Shown: positions 11,788 through 23,243 of the stretch, in pieces
Position numbering within the stretch: position 1 is the first letter of the stretch
Layout of the letters: each line of letters starts with the position of its first letter
Source of the DNA: an uncultured Sutterella sp.
GTDB taxonomy: Bacteria; Pseudomonadota; Gammaproteobacteria; Burkholderiales; Burkholderiaceae_F
Length of the DNA: 64,000 nucleotides
Assembly: GCA_944392755.1 (NCBI GenBank)
Contig: CALXXT010000019.1
Location: 1 to 64,000 of the forward strand
Direction of reading: 5' to 3'
Made by a program: the position numbers and the translations under genes
Notes under the pieces: model-generated
Seen by the model: only the letters and a program-made list of their open reading frames with translations
What the model was told of the DNA's origin: nothing
The model's database searches: none

Positions 11788-12825
11788 TCAGCCCTGCGCG
11801 GCGTCGGTGAGCGCCCAACGGGGACGCACGCCGAATGCGCGCCGCGAAAGGAGCGCCGCGCGCTCCTCCTCGGTCATCGCTTGAAGGCGCGCCAATCCGG
11901 CTGCGGCGATCATCGCGCCGTTGTCGGTGCAGAGCCGCATGGGCGGGAAGAAGATCGATCCGCCGCGTCGGCGCACTTCGAGCGTGAGGCGGCTGCGGAG
12001 CTGACGATTGGCCGAAACGCCGCCGGCCACCACCACCGAGCGCATCTTCGTCGTCTTCATCGCCCGGATGAGCTTGGCGGCGAGCACGTCGACGACGGCG
12101 TCGACGAAGCCCCGCGCAAGGTCGGCGCGAAAGACGGGATCCTCGGCGTCGGGCGCATGGCGCACGGCCGTGAGGACCGAGGTCTTGAGTCCGGAGAAGC
12201 TCATGTTGAGGTTGGGTGCGTGGATCATCGGTCGGGCGAGTTCGATGGCTCCGGATCGGCCCTTTTCGGCGAGCTCGGAAACGGCGGGGCCGCCGGGGTA
12301 GGGCAGGCCGAGGAGCTGCGCGGTCTTGTCGAAGGCTTCGCCCGCAGCGTCGTCGAGCGTTTCGCCGAGAAGTTCGTAGCGGCCGAACGACTCCACGCGC
12401 ATGATCTGGGTGTGCCCGCCCGAGACGAGAAGCGCGAGAAACGGGAATTCCGGCGCCGGATCGGCGAGCCGCGCGGCGAGCAGGTGGCCTTCGAGGTGGT
12501 GCACGCCGATCACGGGGATGCCGAGCGCCCACCCGGCCGCGTGGGCGACCGAGGCTCCGACGAGAAGCGCGCCGGCAAGTCCGGGGCCTTCCGTTACGGC
12601 GATCGCGTCGATGTCTTCGCGGCGGCGGCCGGCGCGCTCGAGCACTTCGTCGATCAGACGGACGGCGCGGCGGATGTGGTCGCGGCTGGCGAGTTCGGGC
12701 ACCACCCCGCCGTAGGCGCGGTGCATGTCGATTTGAGAGTGGAGTGCGTCGGCGAGGAGTCCCTCTTCGGAAATGAGGGCCGCGCCGGTTTCATCGCAGG
12801 AGGATTCAAGGCCGAGTACGAGCAT
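11788..12825 (-). CDS. tsaD: tRNA N6-adenosine threonylcarbamoyltransferase TsaD
   Basis: Transfers the threonylcarbamoyl group to A37 of ANN-decoding tRNAs (t6A), working with TsaB and TsaE. The 345-residue product has the ASKHA fold signatures [14 protein letters not shown], the metal-binding HHLEGH (His110 and His114), LVSGGHTQ and the [10 protein letters not shown] segment. Length is near E. coli TsaD (337). It is transcribed away from rpsU, the same divergent tsaD/rpsU arrangement as in E. coli. The last 30 residues are Arg-rich. Confidence 0.97.
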   Translation of the reverse strand: MLVLGLESSCDETGAALISEEGLLADALHSQIDMHRAYGGVVPELASRDHIRRAVRLIDEVLERAGRRREDIDAIAVTEGPGLAGALLVGASVAHAAGWALGIPVIGVHHLEGHLLAARLADPAPEFPFLALLVSGGHTQIMRVESFGRYELLGETLDDAAGEAFDKTAQLLGLPYPGGPAVSELAEKGRSGAIELARPMIHAPNLNMSFSGLKTSVLTAVRHAPDAEDPVFRADLARGFVDAVVDVLAAKLIRAMKTTKMRSVVVAGGVSANRQLRSRLTLEVRRRGGSIFFPPMRLCTDNGAMIAAAGLARLQAMTEEERAALLSRRAFGVRPRWALTDAAQG

Positions 12826-12881
12826 AGCGGTGGAATTTTAGGCGGTTTCGGCTTCCGATGGAAAAAAGTGGGCTCGGAGCG

Positions 12882-12910
12882 TTGAGTCGAAGCGCAAATT
12901 GTGACAAAAT
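12882..12910 (+). promoter_or_regulatory. Candidate sigma70 promoter for rpsU
   Basis: TTGAGT (12882-12887) and CAAAAT (12905-12910) are separated by exactly 17 bp. Each hexamer matches 4 of 6 consensus bases. It would start RNA near 12917 and give rpsU a leader of about 80 nt. Confidence 0.5.
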
Positions 12911-12927
12911 CCGCTTTTTATGCCCGA

Positions 12928-12955
12928 CAGCATCTTGCCCCGGAACCAGATGCTG
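12928..12955 (+). other. Hairpin in the rpsU leader
   Basis: A perfect 8-bp stem CAGCATCT/AGATGCTG with a 12-nt loop, 40 nt before the rpsU start. There is no T run, so it is not a terminator. It may be a binding site for S21 or a stability element; this is inference. Confidence 0.45.
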
Positions 12956-12995
12956 CGGCCGGTTGATTGATTTCCGGGTTTCATTCAGGTGTCGA

Positions 12996-13208
12996 ATGCC
13001 TACTATCCGCGTTAAAGAGAACGAACCGTTCGAAGTTGCCCTTCGCCGCTTTAAGCGTACGATCGAAAAGTCGGGCCTCCTTACCGAACTCCGCGCCCGC
13101 GAGTTCTACGAAAAGCCCACGGCCGAACGCAAGCGCAAGAAGGCTGCCGCGATCAAGCGCCACTACAAGCGCCTTCGCAGCATGATGCTCCCGAAGAAGC
13201 TCTACTAA
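12996..13208 (+). CDS. rpsU: 30S ribosomal protein S21
   Basis: Small-subunit protein that helps base pairing between mRNA and the 3' end of 16S rRNA. The 70-residue product starts [20 protein letters not shown] and ends in a basic [17 protein letters not shown], the normal S21 form and length. It opens the macromolecular-synthesis locus rpsU-yqeY-dnaG-rpoD. The upstream sequence has no strong Shine-Dalgarno. Confidence 0.97.
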   Translation: MPTIRVKENEPFEVALRRFKRTIEKSGLLTELRAREFYEKPTAERKRKKAAAIKRHYKRLRSMMLPKKLY

Positions 13209-13292
13209 TCGTTGGGCCATCGGGTCGGACCGCCCGTTCGGGTTGAAGGTCCGAAATACGTTTGAACAGTATTTTCCGCACGAAGGATGGTG

Positions 13293-13739
13293 ATGATCAA
13301 GGACAGAATCCGCGAAGATATGAAGGCTGCCATGCGCTCGCATGAGACGCTGCGTCTGAGCACGATTCGTCTGCTCCTTGCCGCGATCAAGCAGCGCGAA
13401 ATCGACGAGCAGATCGTCGCAGGCGACGACCAGGTGATCGAAGTCATTTCGAAGATGGTCAAGCAGCGTCGGGACTCCGTCGAGCAGTACCGCGCCGGCG
13501 GCCGCGAGGATCTCGCGGCCAACGAACAGGCTGAAATCGACGTGCTCGCTGCCTATCTGCCGAAGGCGCTCTCCGAAGAGGAGCTGGCCGCGGTGATCGA
13601 CGCAGCGGTGGCCGAAGTCGGGATGACCGGCATGGCCGCCATGGGCAAAGTCATGGCTCTCGTGAAGCCCCGCGTGGCCGGCCGCGCCGACCTCGGCAAG
13701 GTTTCCGCCATGGTGAAGGCGCGCCTGACGGCCGCCTGA
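13293..13739 (+). CDS. yqeY: GatB/YqeY domain protein
   Basis: A 148-residue protein of the YqeY family, related to the tRNA-binding tail of GatB, the glutamyl/aspartyl-tRNA amidotransferase subunit. Its own role is not firmly known. Seen here: IREDMKAAMRS, LRLLLAAIKQREID, an acidic middle AEIDVLAAYLP and a C-terminal GKVMALVKPRVAGRADLGKV. Two ATGs occur 6 nt apart; the second (13293) has AAGGA 5 nt upstream, while the first overlaps it, so I take the second. It sits between rpsU and dnaG, as in many betaproteobacteria. Confidence 0.92.
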   Translation: MIKDRIREDMKAAMRSHETLRLSTIRLLLAAIKQREIDEQIVAGDDQVIEVISKMVKQRRDSVEQYRAGGREDLAANEQAEIDVLAAYLPKALSEEELAAVIDAAVAEVGMTGMAAMGKVMALVKPRVAGRADLGKVSAMVKARLTAA

Positions 13740-13801
13740 ACTCAGTCTGCGGCGCCTTGACGGCGCTTCATTGAGCGGACGGGCTCCGCCCGTACGACGA
13801 G

Positions 13802-13832
13802 AAAGGCCTCGAAGTGCATTCGGGGCCTTTTT
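13802..13832 (+). terminator. Rho-independent terminator between yqeY and dnaG
   Basis: A 12-bp stem with one G-T pair (13802-13813 with 13819-13830), a 5-nt loop and a T run. As in E. coli, where a terminator splits rpsU from dnaG, it should lower expression of dnaG relative to rpsU. Confidence 0.8.
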
Positions 13833-13894
13833 CTTGAACGCTACAATTTTCTTCGGCGCTTTTGCGCCTTCCGACCGAAAGGGACTGCTTGGCC

Positions 13895-16261
13895 ATGATT
13901 CCTCACAGCTTCATTGCGAATCTGCTCGACCGCGCCGACATCGTCGACGTGATCGGCCGCAGCATTACGCTCAAGAAGTCGGGGCGGAACTTCATGGCGT
14001 GCTGCCCGTTTCACAAGGAGAAGACGCCTTCCTTTTCGGTGAGTCCCTCGCGGCAGCGCTTCAAGTGCTTCGGCTGCGGAAAGTCGGGGAATGCCATCGG
14101 ATTTCTGATGGAGTACGAAAACCTCGACTATCCGGAGGCCATTCGACGCCTTGCCGCGATTTACGGCATGGAAGTGCCCGAGGAGCGCCTCACGCCCGCG
14201 AGACGCGCCGCCGTCGAACGCGCGAAGACGCTCTCCGACTACATGAAGGAGGCGGCGGACTTCTACACGCAGAATCTTCGGCAGAGCCCGACGGCGATCG
14301 AATATCTCAAGCGGCGGGAGATCAGCGGGGAGACGGCGAGACGCTTCGCGCTCGGCTTTTCTCCCGACGGCTGGCACGGACTCCAGGCCGTTTTTCCGGG
14401 TGAAAAGTATGCCGCGAAGGCGCTTCTCGAGGCCGGGCTCGTCAACGAAAAGAACGGACGCCGCTACGACGCCTTCCGCGGCCGCCTCATGTTCCCGATC
14501 CGCAGCCCCAAGGGCACGGTGCTCGGATTCGGGGCCCGCACGCTTCAGGGCGACGAGCAGCCCAAGTACTTGAACAGCCCGGAAACGCCGATTTACCACA
14601 AGGGGCAGGAGCTCTACGGCCTCTTCGAGGGGCGGGACGCCGTGCGCTCGAAGGGACGGGCCATCGTCTGCGAAGGGTACATGGACGTCATCCAGCTCTC
14701 GCAGGCGGGATTTGAAGAATCGGTCGCGGCGCTCGGCACCTCGATCACGCCCGAGCACGTCCGCAAGCTCTTCAAGCTCGCCGACGACGTCTATTTCTCC
14801 TTCGACGGGGACGAAGCCGGGCGCCGTGCGGCGCGCCGCGCGCTCGAAGCGGCGCTGCCCGTGATCGGCGACACGCAGAAGGCGCATTTCGTGCTTCTCC
14901 CTCCCGAGCACGACCCCGACAGCCTCATCAAGGCCGAAGGCCCTCAGGCGTACGAGCGCGAGCTCGAGCGCGCGCTTCCGCTCACCGTCTTCATGCGCAC
15001 GCTCCTCCTCGACGGGAAGGAGCTCTTCTACGCCGAAGACCGCGCGAAGCTCATCGCCGAAGCCAAGCCCTGGATTCTCGCCATGCAGCACGCGCCCGTG
15101 CTGCGTCTCGGCATTCTGCGCGATCTGGCCGGTCTCGCCCGGCTTTCGCTCGAGGATCTTGAGGCTCAATACGGGCTGCGCCGCCCCGAAGAGACGCGTC
15201 CGCGGTCCGCTGCCGCTCCGGCGCAGGCCGGAGGATTCAGGCCTCGCTCCGGATTTCGATCGGGCGCACGGCCATGGATCGGCGCTCGGGGCTGGAGGGA
15301 CTTTCGGCCCGAGGCTCGGCCCGAGCCGCCTCTGCCCGTGCGCGACATGCGCGACCGGATGCTTCAGTGCCTGCTGGCCTACCCGGAGCTCATCGGCGAA
15401 TTCAGCGCGTCGATCGAGGAGGAGTTTCTCGAGAGCTCAAGCCCGGCGGCGGCGCGCATCGTTGAAGTTTGGCGGGCGGCGATGGGCGACGAGGACGGGC
15501 GCATGCCTTCCACTCCCGCCGCGCTTCTCGAAATGCTCGCCGATTCGCCCAACGTGGATTTCTATGCCGAGCTCCTCAACGAGGAGTTCGACGTTGAAAC
15601 GCCGATTGAAGGCGCTCGTCTCGAACTGAAGCGAGCGTTTCTCGAGCTTGAGCTCGAGCGCACGAAGGTGCGCCTGCAGAGCTTCGGTCGAGAGGGGGCG
15701 CCCGACCTCGAGCTCCTGCGCCGGCTTTCCGCCCGGCGCCGCGAGGTCGAGGGGCTCATCGCGCAGGTGCGCGCCGAGGAACACGCCTATCGGCACCAGC
15801 AGGTCGAGGCGAGCGCGCAGGCGGCCGCCGCGGAAATTCACGGCCCGGAGCGCTATTCGACGAATCCGAAGGTGCGCGCGCTTCAGGAGCATCTGTTCGG
15901 CCGCGCGCCCGAGGAGGCCGAGCTCCCGAAGACGGACTCCCGCGTGAGCGGGGAGGCTCGGCCGGCGCCCGAAGCTGCGCCAACCCGTCCCGCGCTCGAC
16001 GAAGCGGCGCAGGCGCGTCGGCGTCAGCGCGACGAAATTCTGAAGGGCCTGAGTGAAGCGGCCCGTTCGAGGCGCGGCGCGGTGGCGCTCGATGCGCCTC
16101 CCGCCTTCGGCGCGCCCTTCCCCGATGAAGCCGCATTTTCGGATGATGCGCCGCCGCCCGCCGAAGATTGGACGCAGGGCATTGCCGATGCGGACGACGT
16201 CCCGTGGACGGACGACGGCGAGGCGATTCCCGGCGAAGATCCGGATGTTTTTCCGCGCTGA
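13895..16261 (+). CDS. dnaG: DNA primase
   Basis: Makes RNA primers at the replication fork. Domains in order: CHC2 zinc finger (Cys37, His40, Cys58, Cys61) with CPFHKEKTPSF; TOPRIM core with VCEGYMDV (Glu260) and FDGDEAGRRAARR (Asp304, Asp306); and a helicase-interaction region. At 788 residues it is about 200 longer than E. coli DnaG. The extra length is an Arg/Pro/Gly-rich linker near 430-475 and a long C-terminal tail rich in Ala, Pro, Glu and Asp after about residue 690. The ATG at 13895 (MIPHSFIANLL) fits the family; upstream TTG is rejected. Confidence 0.97.
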   Translation: MIPHSFIANLLDRADIVDVIGRSITLKKSGRNFMACCPFHKEKTPSFSVSPSRQRFKCFGCGKSGNAIGFLMEYENLDYPEAIRRLAAIYGMEVPEERLTPARRAAVERAKTLSDYMKEAADFYTQNLRQSPTAIEYLKRREISGETARRFALGFSPDGWHGLQAVFPGEKYAAKALLEAGLVNEKNGRRYDAFRGRLMFPIRSPKGTVLGFGARTLQGDEQPKYLNSPETPIYHKGQELYGLFEGRDAVRSKGRAIVCEGYMDVIQLSQAGFEESVAALGTSITPEHVRKLFKLADDVYFSFDGDEAGRRAARRALEAALPVIGDTQKAHFVLLPPEHDPDSLIKAEGPQAYERELERALPLTVFMRTLLLDGKELFYAEDRAKLIAEAKPWILAMQHAPVLRLGILRDLAGLARLSLEDLEAQYGLRRPEETRPRSAAAPAQAGGFRPRSGFRSGARPWIGARGWRDFRPEARPEPPLPVRDMRDRMLQCLLAYPELIGEFSASIEEEFLESSSPAAARIVEVWRAAMGDEDGRMPSTPAALLEMLADSPNVDFYAELLNEEFDVETPIEGARLELKRAFLELELERTKVRLQSFGREGAPDLELLRRLSARRREVEGLIAQVRAEEHAYRHQQVEASAQAAAAEIHGPERYSTNPKVRALQEHLFGRAPEEAELPKTDSRVSGEARPAPEAAPTRPALDEAAQARRRQRDEILKGLSEAARSRRGAVALDAPPAFGAPFPDEAAFSDDAPPPAEDWTQGIADADDVPWTDDGEAIPGEDPDVFPR

Positions 16262-16334
16262 AACAACTTGTTTCAAATAAAAACCCATCGGATCTTGCAA
16301 AATTGAGGCGTTTTAAGGAAAGCCGCCATTTGAA

Positions 16335-16347
16335 TTGACAGCGCTGT
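16335..16347 (+). promoter_or_regulatory. Perfect -35 hexamer overlapping a palindrome before rpoD
   Basis: TTGACA at 16335-16340 overlaps the 10-bp palindrome ACAGCGCTGT at 16338-16347, in the 266-bp gap between dnaG and rpoD. No good -10 follows at 16-18 bp, so promoter activity is doubtful. rpoD may instead be read through from dnaG. Confidence 0.3.
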
Positions 16348-16527
16348 GGCAAAATTGGATGGTCGCCGTCCATTTCTCAAGCGCTCGGGCTTCGGCATTT
16401 CCTCTCCTCGAGCCTTCCTCGGGCGTCTCGCCCGGTTTGATCGGCGGCGAATCGGAGGCGCGCGGAACCCACGTGGCGGACCGCGCGGTGATGACGACAA
16501 GAATAACGAAGGGCAGGGCGCAGCAGT

Positions 16528-19128
<2,601 letters not shown>

Positions 19129-19155
19129 AGCTTCGTCGAAAGTCCGCTCGACGCC

Positions 19156-19187
19156 GCGCCCCTTTTTTCCTATCGAAAAAGGGGCGC
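19156..19187 (+). terminator. Terminator between the two sigma genes
   Basis: A perfect 12-bp inverted repeat, GCGCCCCTTTTT with AAAAAGGGGCGC, and an 8-nt loop. The downstream side lacks a clean T run (TTCCCCTT), but the T/A-rich stem gives two T tracts, so some termination is likely in both directions. It should isolate rpoD from the second gene. Confidence 0.65.
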
Positions 19188-19193
19188 TTCCCC

Positions 19194-19222
19194 TTGAAAA
19201 CCAAGGCTTGGGGCGTTATTCT
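19194..19222 (+). promoter_or_regulatory. Candidate promoter for the second rpoD-like gene
   Basis: TTGAAA (19194-19199) and TATTCT (19217-19222) with a 17-bp spacer, directly after the rpoD terminator. RNA would start near 19229, leaving a leader of about 260 nt before the ATG at 19491. A perfect TTGACA at 19323-19328 has no matching -10. Confidence 0.5.
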
Positions 19223-19490
19223 GTCTCCCCTTTGCGTCGTTCGGATGATGCGAAGAATTCCGAGTCCCGCACGCCGAGACCGGCGGCCGGCCCCAGAGGG
19301 CCGAACCGGCGGCTGCGCGCGGTTGACACCCGAACGAGGCCCGAGAGAAGGCGCCGTCCGCGAAGACGCGCGCCTCAGGACGGCGCGCGCCGGCAGGGTG
19401 CGTGCCTCCATTCATCCGCCTAATTTTCCGTTTGAGGTTCGCCCCCGAGTCCGCGCAAAGGCGCCGACGGGCCGCGGCCCATCATTGAGC

Positions 19491-21527
19491 ATGCCGAAGA
19501 CCACCACCACGACGAAGAAGACGACGACCAGAAAAAAGACGACGGCGCCTCGCACGCGCAAGACGACGAAGAAAGCGGCTGCATCCGCAGCGAAGGAGAA
19601 GGAGCTCCTCGGCGAAGAGGCCATCGTTGAGGTCGATGAGATCGAAAGCGAAGAAGCCGATGAAGTTGAGGCCTGGTCGAAGGCCTCCGAAACGGATCGG
19701 CTTGAAGCGGTCGACGCCGATTCGGCCGCATCGAAGAACGGCTACGGCGAACTCGTCCGGCTTGGCCGCTCCCGCGGCTGGGTGACGCTCGCCGACATCA
19801 ACGACGAACTGCCCGAATCGGCGCTTCGCACGAGCGAAAACCTCCAGGAGGTGACCGAGCAGCTCGTGCGGCTCGGCATTCAGGTTTTCGAAGCGCCGCC
19901 CGATGAGGACGACATCCTCATCAACGGCGTGCTCGGCGACAATTCCGAAGAAATCGACGAAGACGATGCGGCCGTGATGCTCACGCCCGAAGAATCGGCC
20001 GGACTTTCGAAGGATCCGCTGCGCGCTTATCTGCGCGGCGTGGGTTCGCACAAGCTGCTCACGCGTGCCGGTGAAATCGAAATCGCGAAGTCGATCGAGC
20101 AGTTCACGATCAAGCTCGTCGGCACGCTCATTCAGTATCCGAACGCCGTCGAGGAAATCCTGCGCGTGGGCGAAACGCTGCGTCTGGAAGAGACGCCCGT
20201 CGACAGCGTCGTCGACGGCTTCAACGATGCGGCCAAGGCCGCAGAGGGCGAGGCCGGAGACAATCCCGACGAGATCGCCACCGACATCGGCGCCGCGGCG
20301 ATGACGGCCGAGCAGCTCGACGCGATGCGCGCCCGGGTGCTGGCCATCTTCGACGAGTGCGCGAAGCATCTCGCGCGCGTGCGCGAAACGTACGGCAAGC
20401 CGGAACTGGCCGCTGAATACGACGCGGCGCGCGCTGCGATGACCGCATCGCTCGCGCCGGTGCGCTTCTCCGTGAAGCTCGTCACGCAGATTGCCGACTT
20501 TATCGGCGAGCATATGGACGGCGTCAACGGCGCTCTCAAGGCGATGCGCGCCTGCCTCGTCGACTCCTGCGGCATGCCTCAGGCTGAAGCCGTGGCGTTC
20601 CTGAAGAGCCCCGACGTGGTGCGCGAAGGCGCCCTGCGCGAAATGGCCGCCGAGGGCCGCCCCTGGTCGGCTGCGGTCGCTCACGGCATTGCAGTCCTTG
20701 AAGAGGAGCAGAAGAAGATTCTCGATGCCGAACGCCGCGCTTTGCTCGGTCTTGAGGAGCAGCGCGCGCTCCATCGGGCGATGAAGCTTGCGCAGACCAA
20801 CCTCATGCAGGCCAAGGCAAAGATGATCGAGGCGAACCTGCGCCTTGTGATCTCGATCGCGAAGGGCTACGTGAACCGCGGTCTTTCGATGACCGACCTG
20901 ATTCAGGAGGGCAACCTCGGGCTCATGAAGGCCGTCGACAAGTTCGAATACCGCCGCGGCTACAAGTTTTCGACCTACGCAACCTGGTGGGTCCGCCAGT
21001 CCGTGACGCGCGCCGTCGCCGATTTCGGCAACACGATCCGCATTCCGGTGCACATGACGGAAAGCTACAACAAGCTGCGCCGCCAACGGCAGAAGTTTCT
21101 GCAGCAGCACGGCCGGCAACCGACCGACAACGAGCTCTGCGAACTTTGCGATCTTCCGCTCTCGAAGGTGGCGCTTCTTCTGCAGGCCATGCGCGGCGTC
21201 GAGTCGATCGACGCGCCGATCGGCGACGACGAGGATGCGACGAAGCTCGACTTCGTGCGCGGCAGCGAGCGCGACGACCCGAGCATCGCCTTCCAGGATC
21301 ATTCCATGGTGGAGAGCGTGCAGAAGTCGCTCCGTCAGCTCAACCCGCGGGAAGCTCAGGTGCTGCGGCTGCGCTACGGCATCGGCACGAACGTCGACCA
21401 CACGCTCGAGGAAGTGGGCCGCACGCTCGGCCTGACGCGGGAGCGCGTGCGCCAGATCGAATCGGCGGCCATCCGCAAGCTTCGCTCTCCGGAATTCTGC
21501 GATCGTCTGCAGGACTACCTGCGCTGA
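19491..21527 (+). CDS. Second primary-type sigma70 factor (RpoD paralogue)
   Basis: A 678-residue sigma factor with full group-1 layout. It has a Thr/Lys-rich tail (residues 1-45), region 1.1 from about 84 ([20 protein letters not shown]), region 1.2 ([20 protein letters not shown]), an NCR insert, regions 2.1-2.4 from 449 ([39 protein letters not shown]), region 3 (IRIPVHMTE), sigma finger [10 protein letters not shown] and region 4.2 from 639 ([10 protein letters not shown]). Promoter-reading residues match RpoD, but flanks, finger and region 3.1 differ. I chose the ATG at 19491; upstream codons are not sigma-like. It is intact, with a separate promoter. Its role is unknown. Confidence 0.93.
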   Translation: MPKTTTTTKKTTTRKKTTAPRTRKTTKKAAASAAKEKELLGEEAIVEVDEIESEEADEVEAWSKASETDRLEAVDADSAASKNGYGELVRLGRSRGWVTLADINDELPESALRTSENLQEVTEQLVRLGIQVFEAPPDEDDILINGVLGDNSEEIDEDDAAVMLTPEESAGLSKDPLRAYLRGVGSHKLLTRAGEIEIAKSIEQFTIKLVGTLIQYPNAVEEILRVGETLRLEETPVDSVVDGFNDAAKAAEGEAGDNPDEIATDIGAAAMTAEQLDAMRARVLAIFDECAKHLARVRETYGKPELAAEYDAARAAMTASLAPVRFSVKLVTQIADFIGEHMDGVNGALKAMRACLVDSCGMPQAEAVAFLKSPDVVREGALREMAAEGRPWSAAVAHGIAVLEEEQKKILDAERRALLGLEEQRALHRAMKLAQTNLMQAKAKMIEANLRLVISIAKGYVNRGLSMTDLIQEGNLGLMKAVDKFEYRRGYKFSTYATWWVRQSVTRAVADFGNTIRIPVHMTESYNKLRRQRQKFLQQHGRQPTDNELCELCDLPLSKVALLLQAMRGVESIDAPIGDDEDATKLDFVRGSERDDPSIAFQDHSMVESVQKSLRQLNPREAQVLRLRYGIGTNVDHTLEEVGRTLGLTRERVRQIESAAIRKLRSPEFCDRLQDYLR

Positions 21528-21550
21528 TCCGCCGAAGCGCTTCGCTCGAA

Positions 21551-21572
21551 GGCGCGGCCCCGAGGCCGCGCC
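21551..21572 (+). other. GC hairpin after the second sigma gene
   Basis: Perfect 9-bp stem GGCGCGGCC/GGCCGCGCC with a CCGA loop, 23 nt after the stop codon. It has no T run, so it may be an RNA 3'-end stabiliser or a weak terminator. Confidence 0.5.
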
Positions 21573-21618
21573 TGCATTCATCCGGCTTCTGAAGCCCAAT
21601 GGGCCGCCAGCTTTCGGC

Positions 21619-21624
21619 TACAAT
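21619..21624 (+). promoter_or_regulatory. Candidate -10 element for the tRNA gene
   Basis: TACAAT 20 nt before the mature tRNA 5' end, at the right distance for a tRNA promoter. The -35 side is weak. Confidence 0.4.
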
Positions 21625-21643
21625 CGAAAAATTCAATTGGAAG

Positions 21644-21720
21644 GGGCCTGTAGCCAAGTCGGTTAAGGCAGCGGACTCATAATCCGCCTATCCTGGGTTC
21701 AAGTCCCAGCGGGCCCACCA
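21644..21720 (+). tRNA. tRNA with CAU anticodon, probably tRNA-Ile2 (lysidine-modified)
   Basis: A 77-nt cloverleaf with encoded CCA. The acceptor stem GGGCCTG/CGGGCCC pairs fully (one T-G), the anticodon stem is GCGGA/TCCGC with loop CTCATAA, and the T arm is CTGGG/CCCAG. A CAU anticodon can mean initiator Met, elongator Met or Ile2. Pairs C4-G69 and C5-G68, which are recognition elements of the lysidine synthetase TilS in E. coli tRNA-Ile2, are present, unlike in elongator Met. This favours Ile2 reading AUA, but elongator Met is not excluded. Confidence 0.9.
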
Positions 21721-21827
21721 TTTTCTCAGACGACGGACGGCGCGCTTCCGGAGCGCGGCATCGTCCCCGCGATTTCCTCGGCCCGGCCGCTTGAACGGTC
21801 CGCCTCTCGTTTCGCTTCTCAATCAGG

Positions 21828-23243
21828 ATGTCTTCCTTCGAACAATTTGGTCTCGACGCCCGCATTCTTTCTGCCATTCACCGCATGGGGTATTCCGAAC
21901 CCACGCCCATCCAGAAGGAGGCGATTCCGGAAGTGCTCCGAGGCGGCGACGTGATGGGGGCGGCGCAGACGGGCACGGGGAAGACGGCGGGCTTCGGGCT
22001 GCCGCTCATTCAGAGAATTCTTCCGAAGGCCAACACCTCGATGTCGCCTGCGCGCCATCCGGTGCGGGCGCTCATTCTTGCGCCCACGCGCGAACTTGCC
22101 GATCAGGTCGCGGAGAATCTCGCGCAGTATGCGGCCGACACGCCCCTTCGCACGGGGGTCGTTTTCGGAGGCGTCGACATCCGCCCGCAGAGCGACATGC
22201 TGCGCCGCGGCGTGGAGATTCTGACGGCGACTCCGGGGCGTCTTCTCGATCACATCGAGCAGCGCGCGACGAACCTCTCGCAGGTTGAAGTGGTCGTGCT
22301 CGACGAAGCCGACCGCATGCTCGACATGGGTTTTCTGCCCGACATCTCGCGCATCCTCAAGCTTCTTCCCTCGAACCGGCAGAGTCTTCTTTTCTCGGCC
22401 ACGTTCTCGCCCGAAATCAAGAAGCTTGCGAAGAGCTTCCTCAAGCCCAATCCGAAGCTGATCGAAGTGGCGCGTGAAAACGCGACCGCCGAGACCGTCA
22501 CGCAGGAGGTCTTTCAAGTCTCCGACCGCGACAAGACGGACGTCCTCATCGACATGCTGAAGACCCGCGGTCCCGACGGCGGACCGCTCACGCAGGTTTT
22601 GGTCTTCGTGAACGCGAAGATCACCTGCCGCCGCCTTGCCCGCACGCTCTCGCGCGTCGGCATCAACGCCGACGCCATTCACGGCGACAAGACCCAGGAG
22701 GAGCGCCAGGCTGCGCTCGAGGGGTTCCGTTCGGGCGCCATCCACGTGCTTGTAGCCACCGACGTCGCCGCACGCGGTCTCGACATCAAGGAGCTCCCCT
22801 GCGTCATCAACTACGACGTGCCCTACAGCGCCGAAGACTATGTTCATCGAATCGGCCGAACGGGCCGCGCGGGGGCGAAGGGCGTCACGACGATGCTTGC
22901 CACGGACTCCGACGGGCGCTTGGTCGAAGCGATCGAGAAGCTCACGGGACAAGTCTTCCAGCCGATTCCCATGAAGCCGATGCCGCGTTCGCAGCGCTAC
23001 GCGAACCGGCGCCACGCCTATGCGGAGCGCGTCGACACGCCCGAGGACGAACGTCTCGCGCAGGAGCGCGCCCGGGCCTACGTGCCGCCCTCTCAGCGGC
23101 ATCTCGACCCGCTTTTCGACATGCCCTACGTCGAGCGTCCTCAGACGGCGGAGAAGCCCTCGGACGCGCCTTCCTTCTTCGAGCGCCGGGAGCGCAAGCG
23201 CCCGGTTGCGGCGCTCCTCGGAGGATTCGTCAGGAAGAAGTGA
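21828..23243 (+). CDS. rhlE: DEAD-box ATP-dependent RNA helicase, RhlE type
   Basis: Unwinds RNA in ribosome assembly and mRNA decay. The 471-residue product has the Q motif (GYSEPTPIQKEAIP), Walker A AQTGTGKT (46-53), PTRELADQV, DEAD (159-162), SAT (190-192) and the second RecA domain with ATDVAARGLDI and HRIGRTGRAG. The C-terminus is short and basic, ending LGGFVRKK. RhlE fits by order of motifs and the start MSSFEQFGLD. It lies 107 nt after a tRNA gene, with no terminator between, so it could be co-transcribed. Its last 14 nt overlap the convergent LysR gene. Confidence 0.92.
   Translation: MSSFEQFGLDARILSAIHRMGYSEPTPIQKEAIPEVLRGGDVMGAAQTGTGKTAGFGLPLIQRILPKANTSMSPARHPVRALILAPTRELADQVAENLAQYAADTPLRTGVVFGGVDIRPQSDMLRRGVEILTATPGRLLDHIEQRATNLSQVEVVVLDEADRMLDMGFLPDISRILKLLPSNRQSLLFSATFSPEIKKLAKSFLKPNPKLIEVARENATAETVTQEVFQVSDRDKTDVLIDMLKTRGPDGGPLTQVLVFVNAKITCRRLARTLSRVGINADAIHGDKTQEERQAALEGFRSGAIHVLVATDVAARGLDIKELPCVINYDVPYSAEDYVHRIGRTGRAGAKGVTTMLATDSDGRLVEAIEKLTGQVFQPIPMKPMPRSQRYANRRHAYAERVDTPEDERLAQERARAYVPPSQRHLDPLFDMPYVERPQTAEKPSDAPSFFERRERKRPVAALLGGFVRKK

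Noticed and set aside
16338..16347. ACAGCGCTGT palindrome as a LexA box
   Set aside because: A LexA site needs CTGT-N8-ACAG; here the half-sites are in the reverse order and too close.
19156..19187. Inverted repeat as a mobile-element end
   Set aside because: It has no direct repeats or transposase nearby and fits a transcription terminator.
19323..19328. Perfect TTGACA in the leader of the second sigma gene
   Set aside because: No -10-like sequence at 15-19 bp; the position where one should be is AGAAGG.
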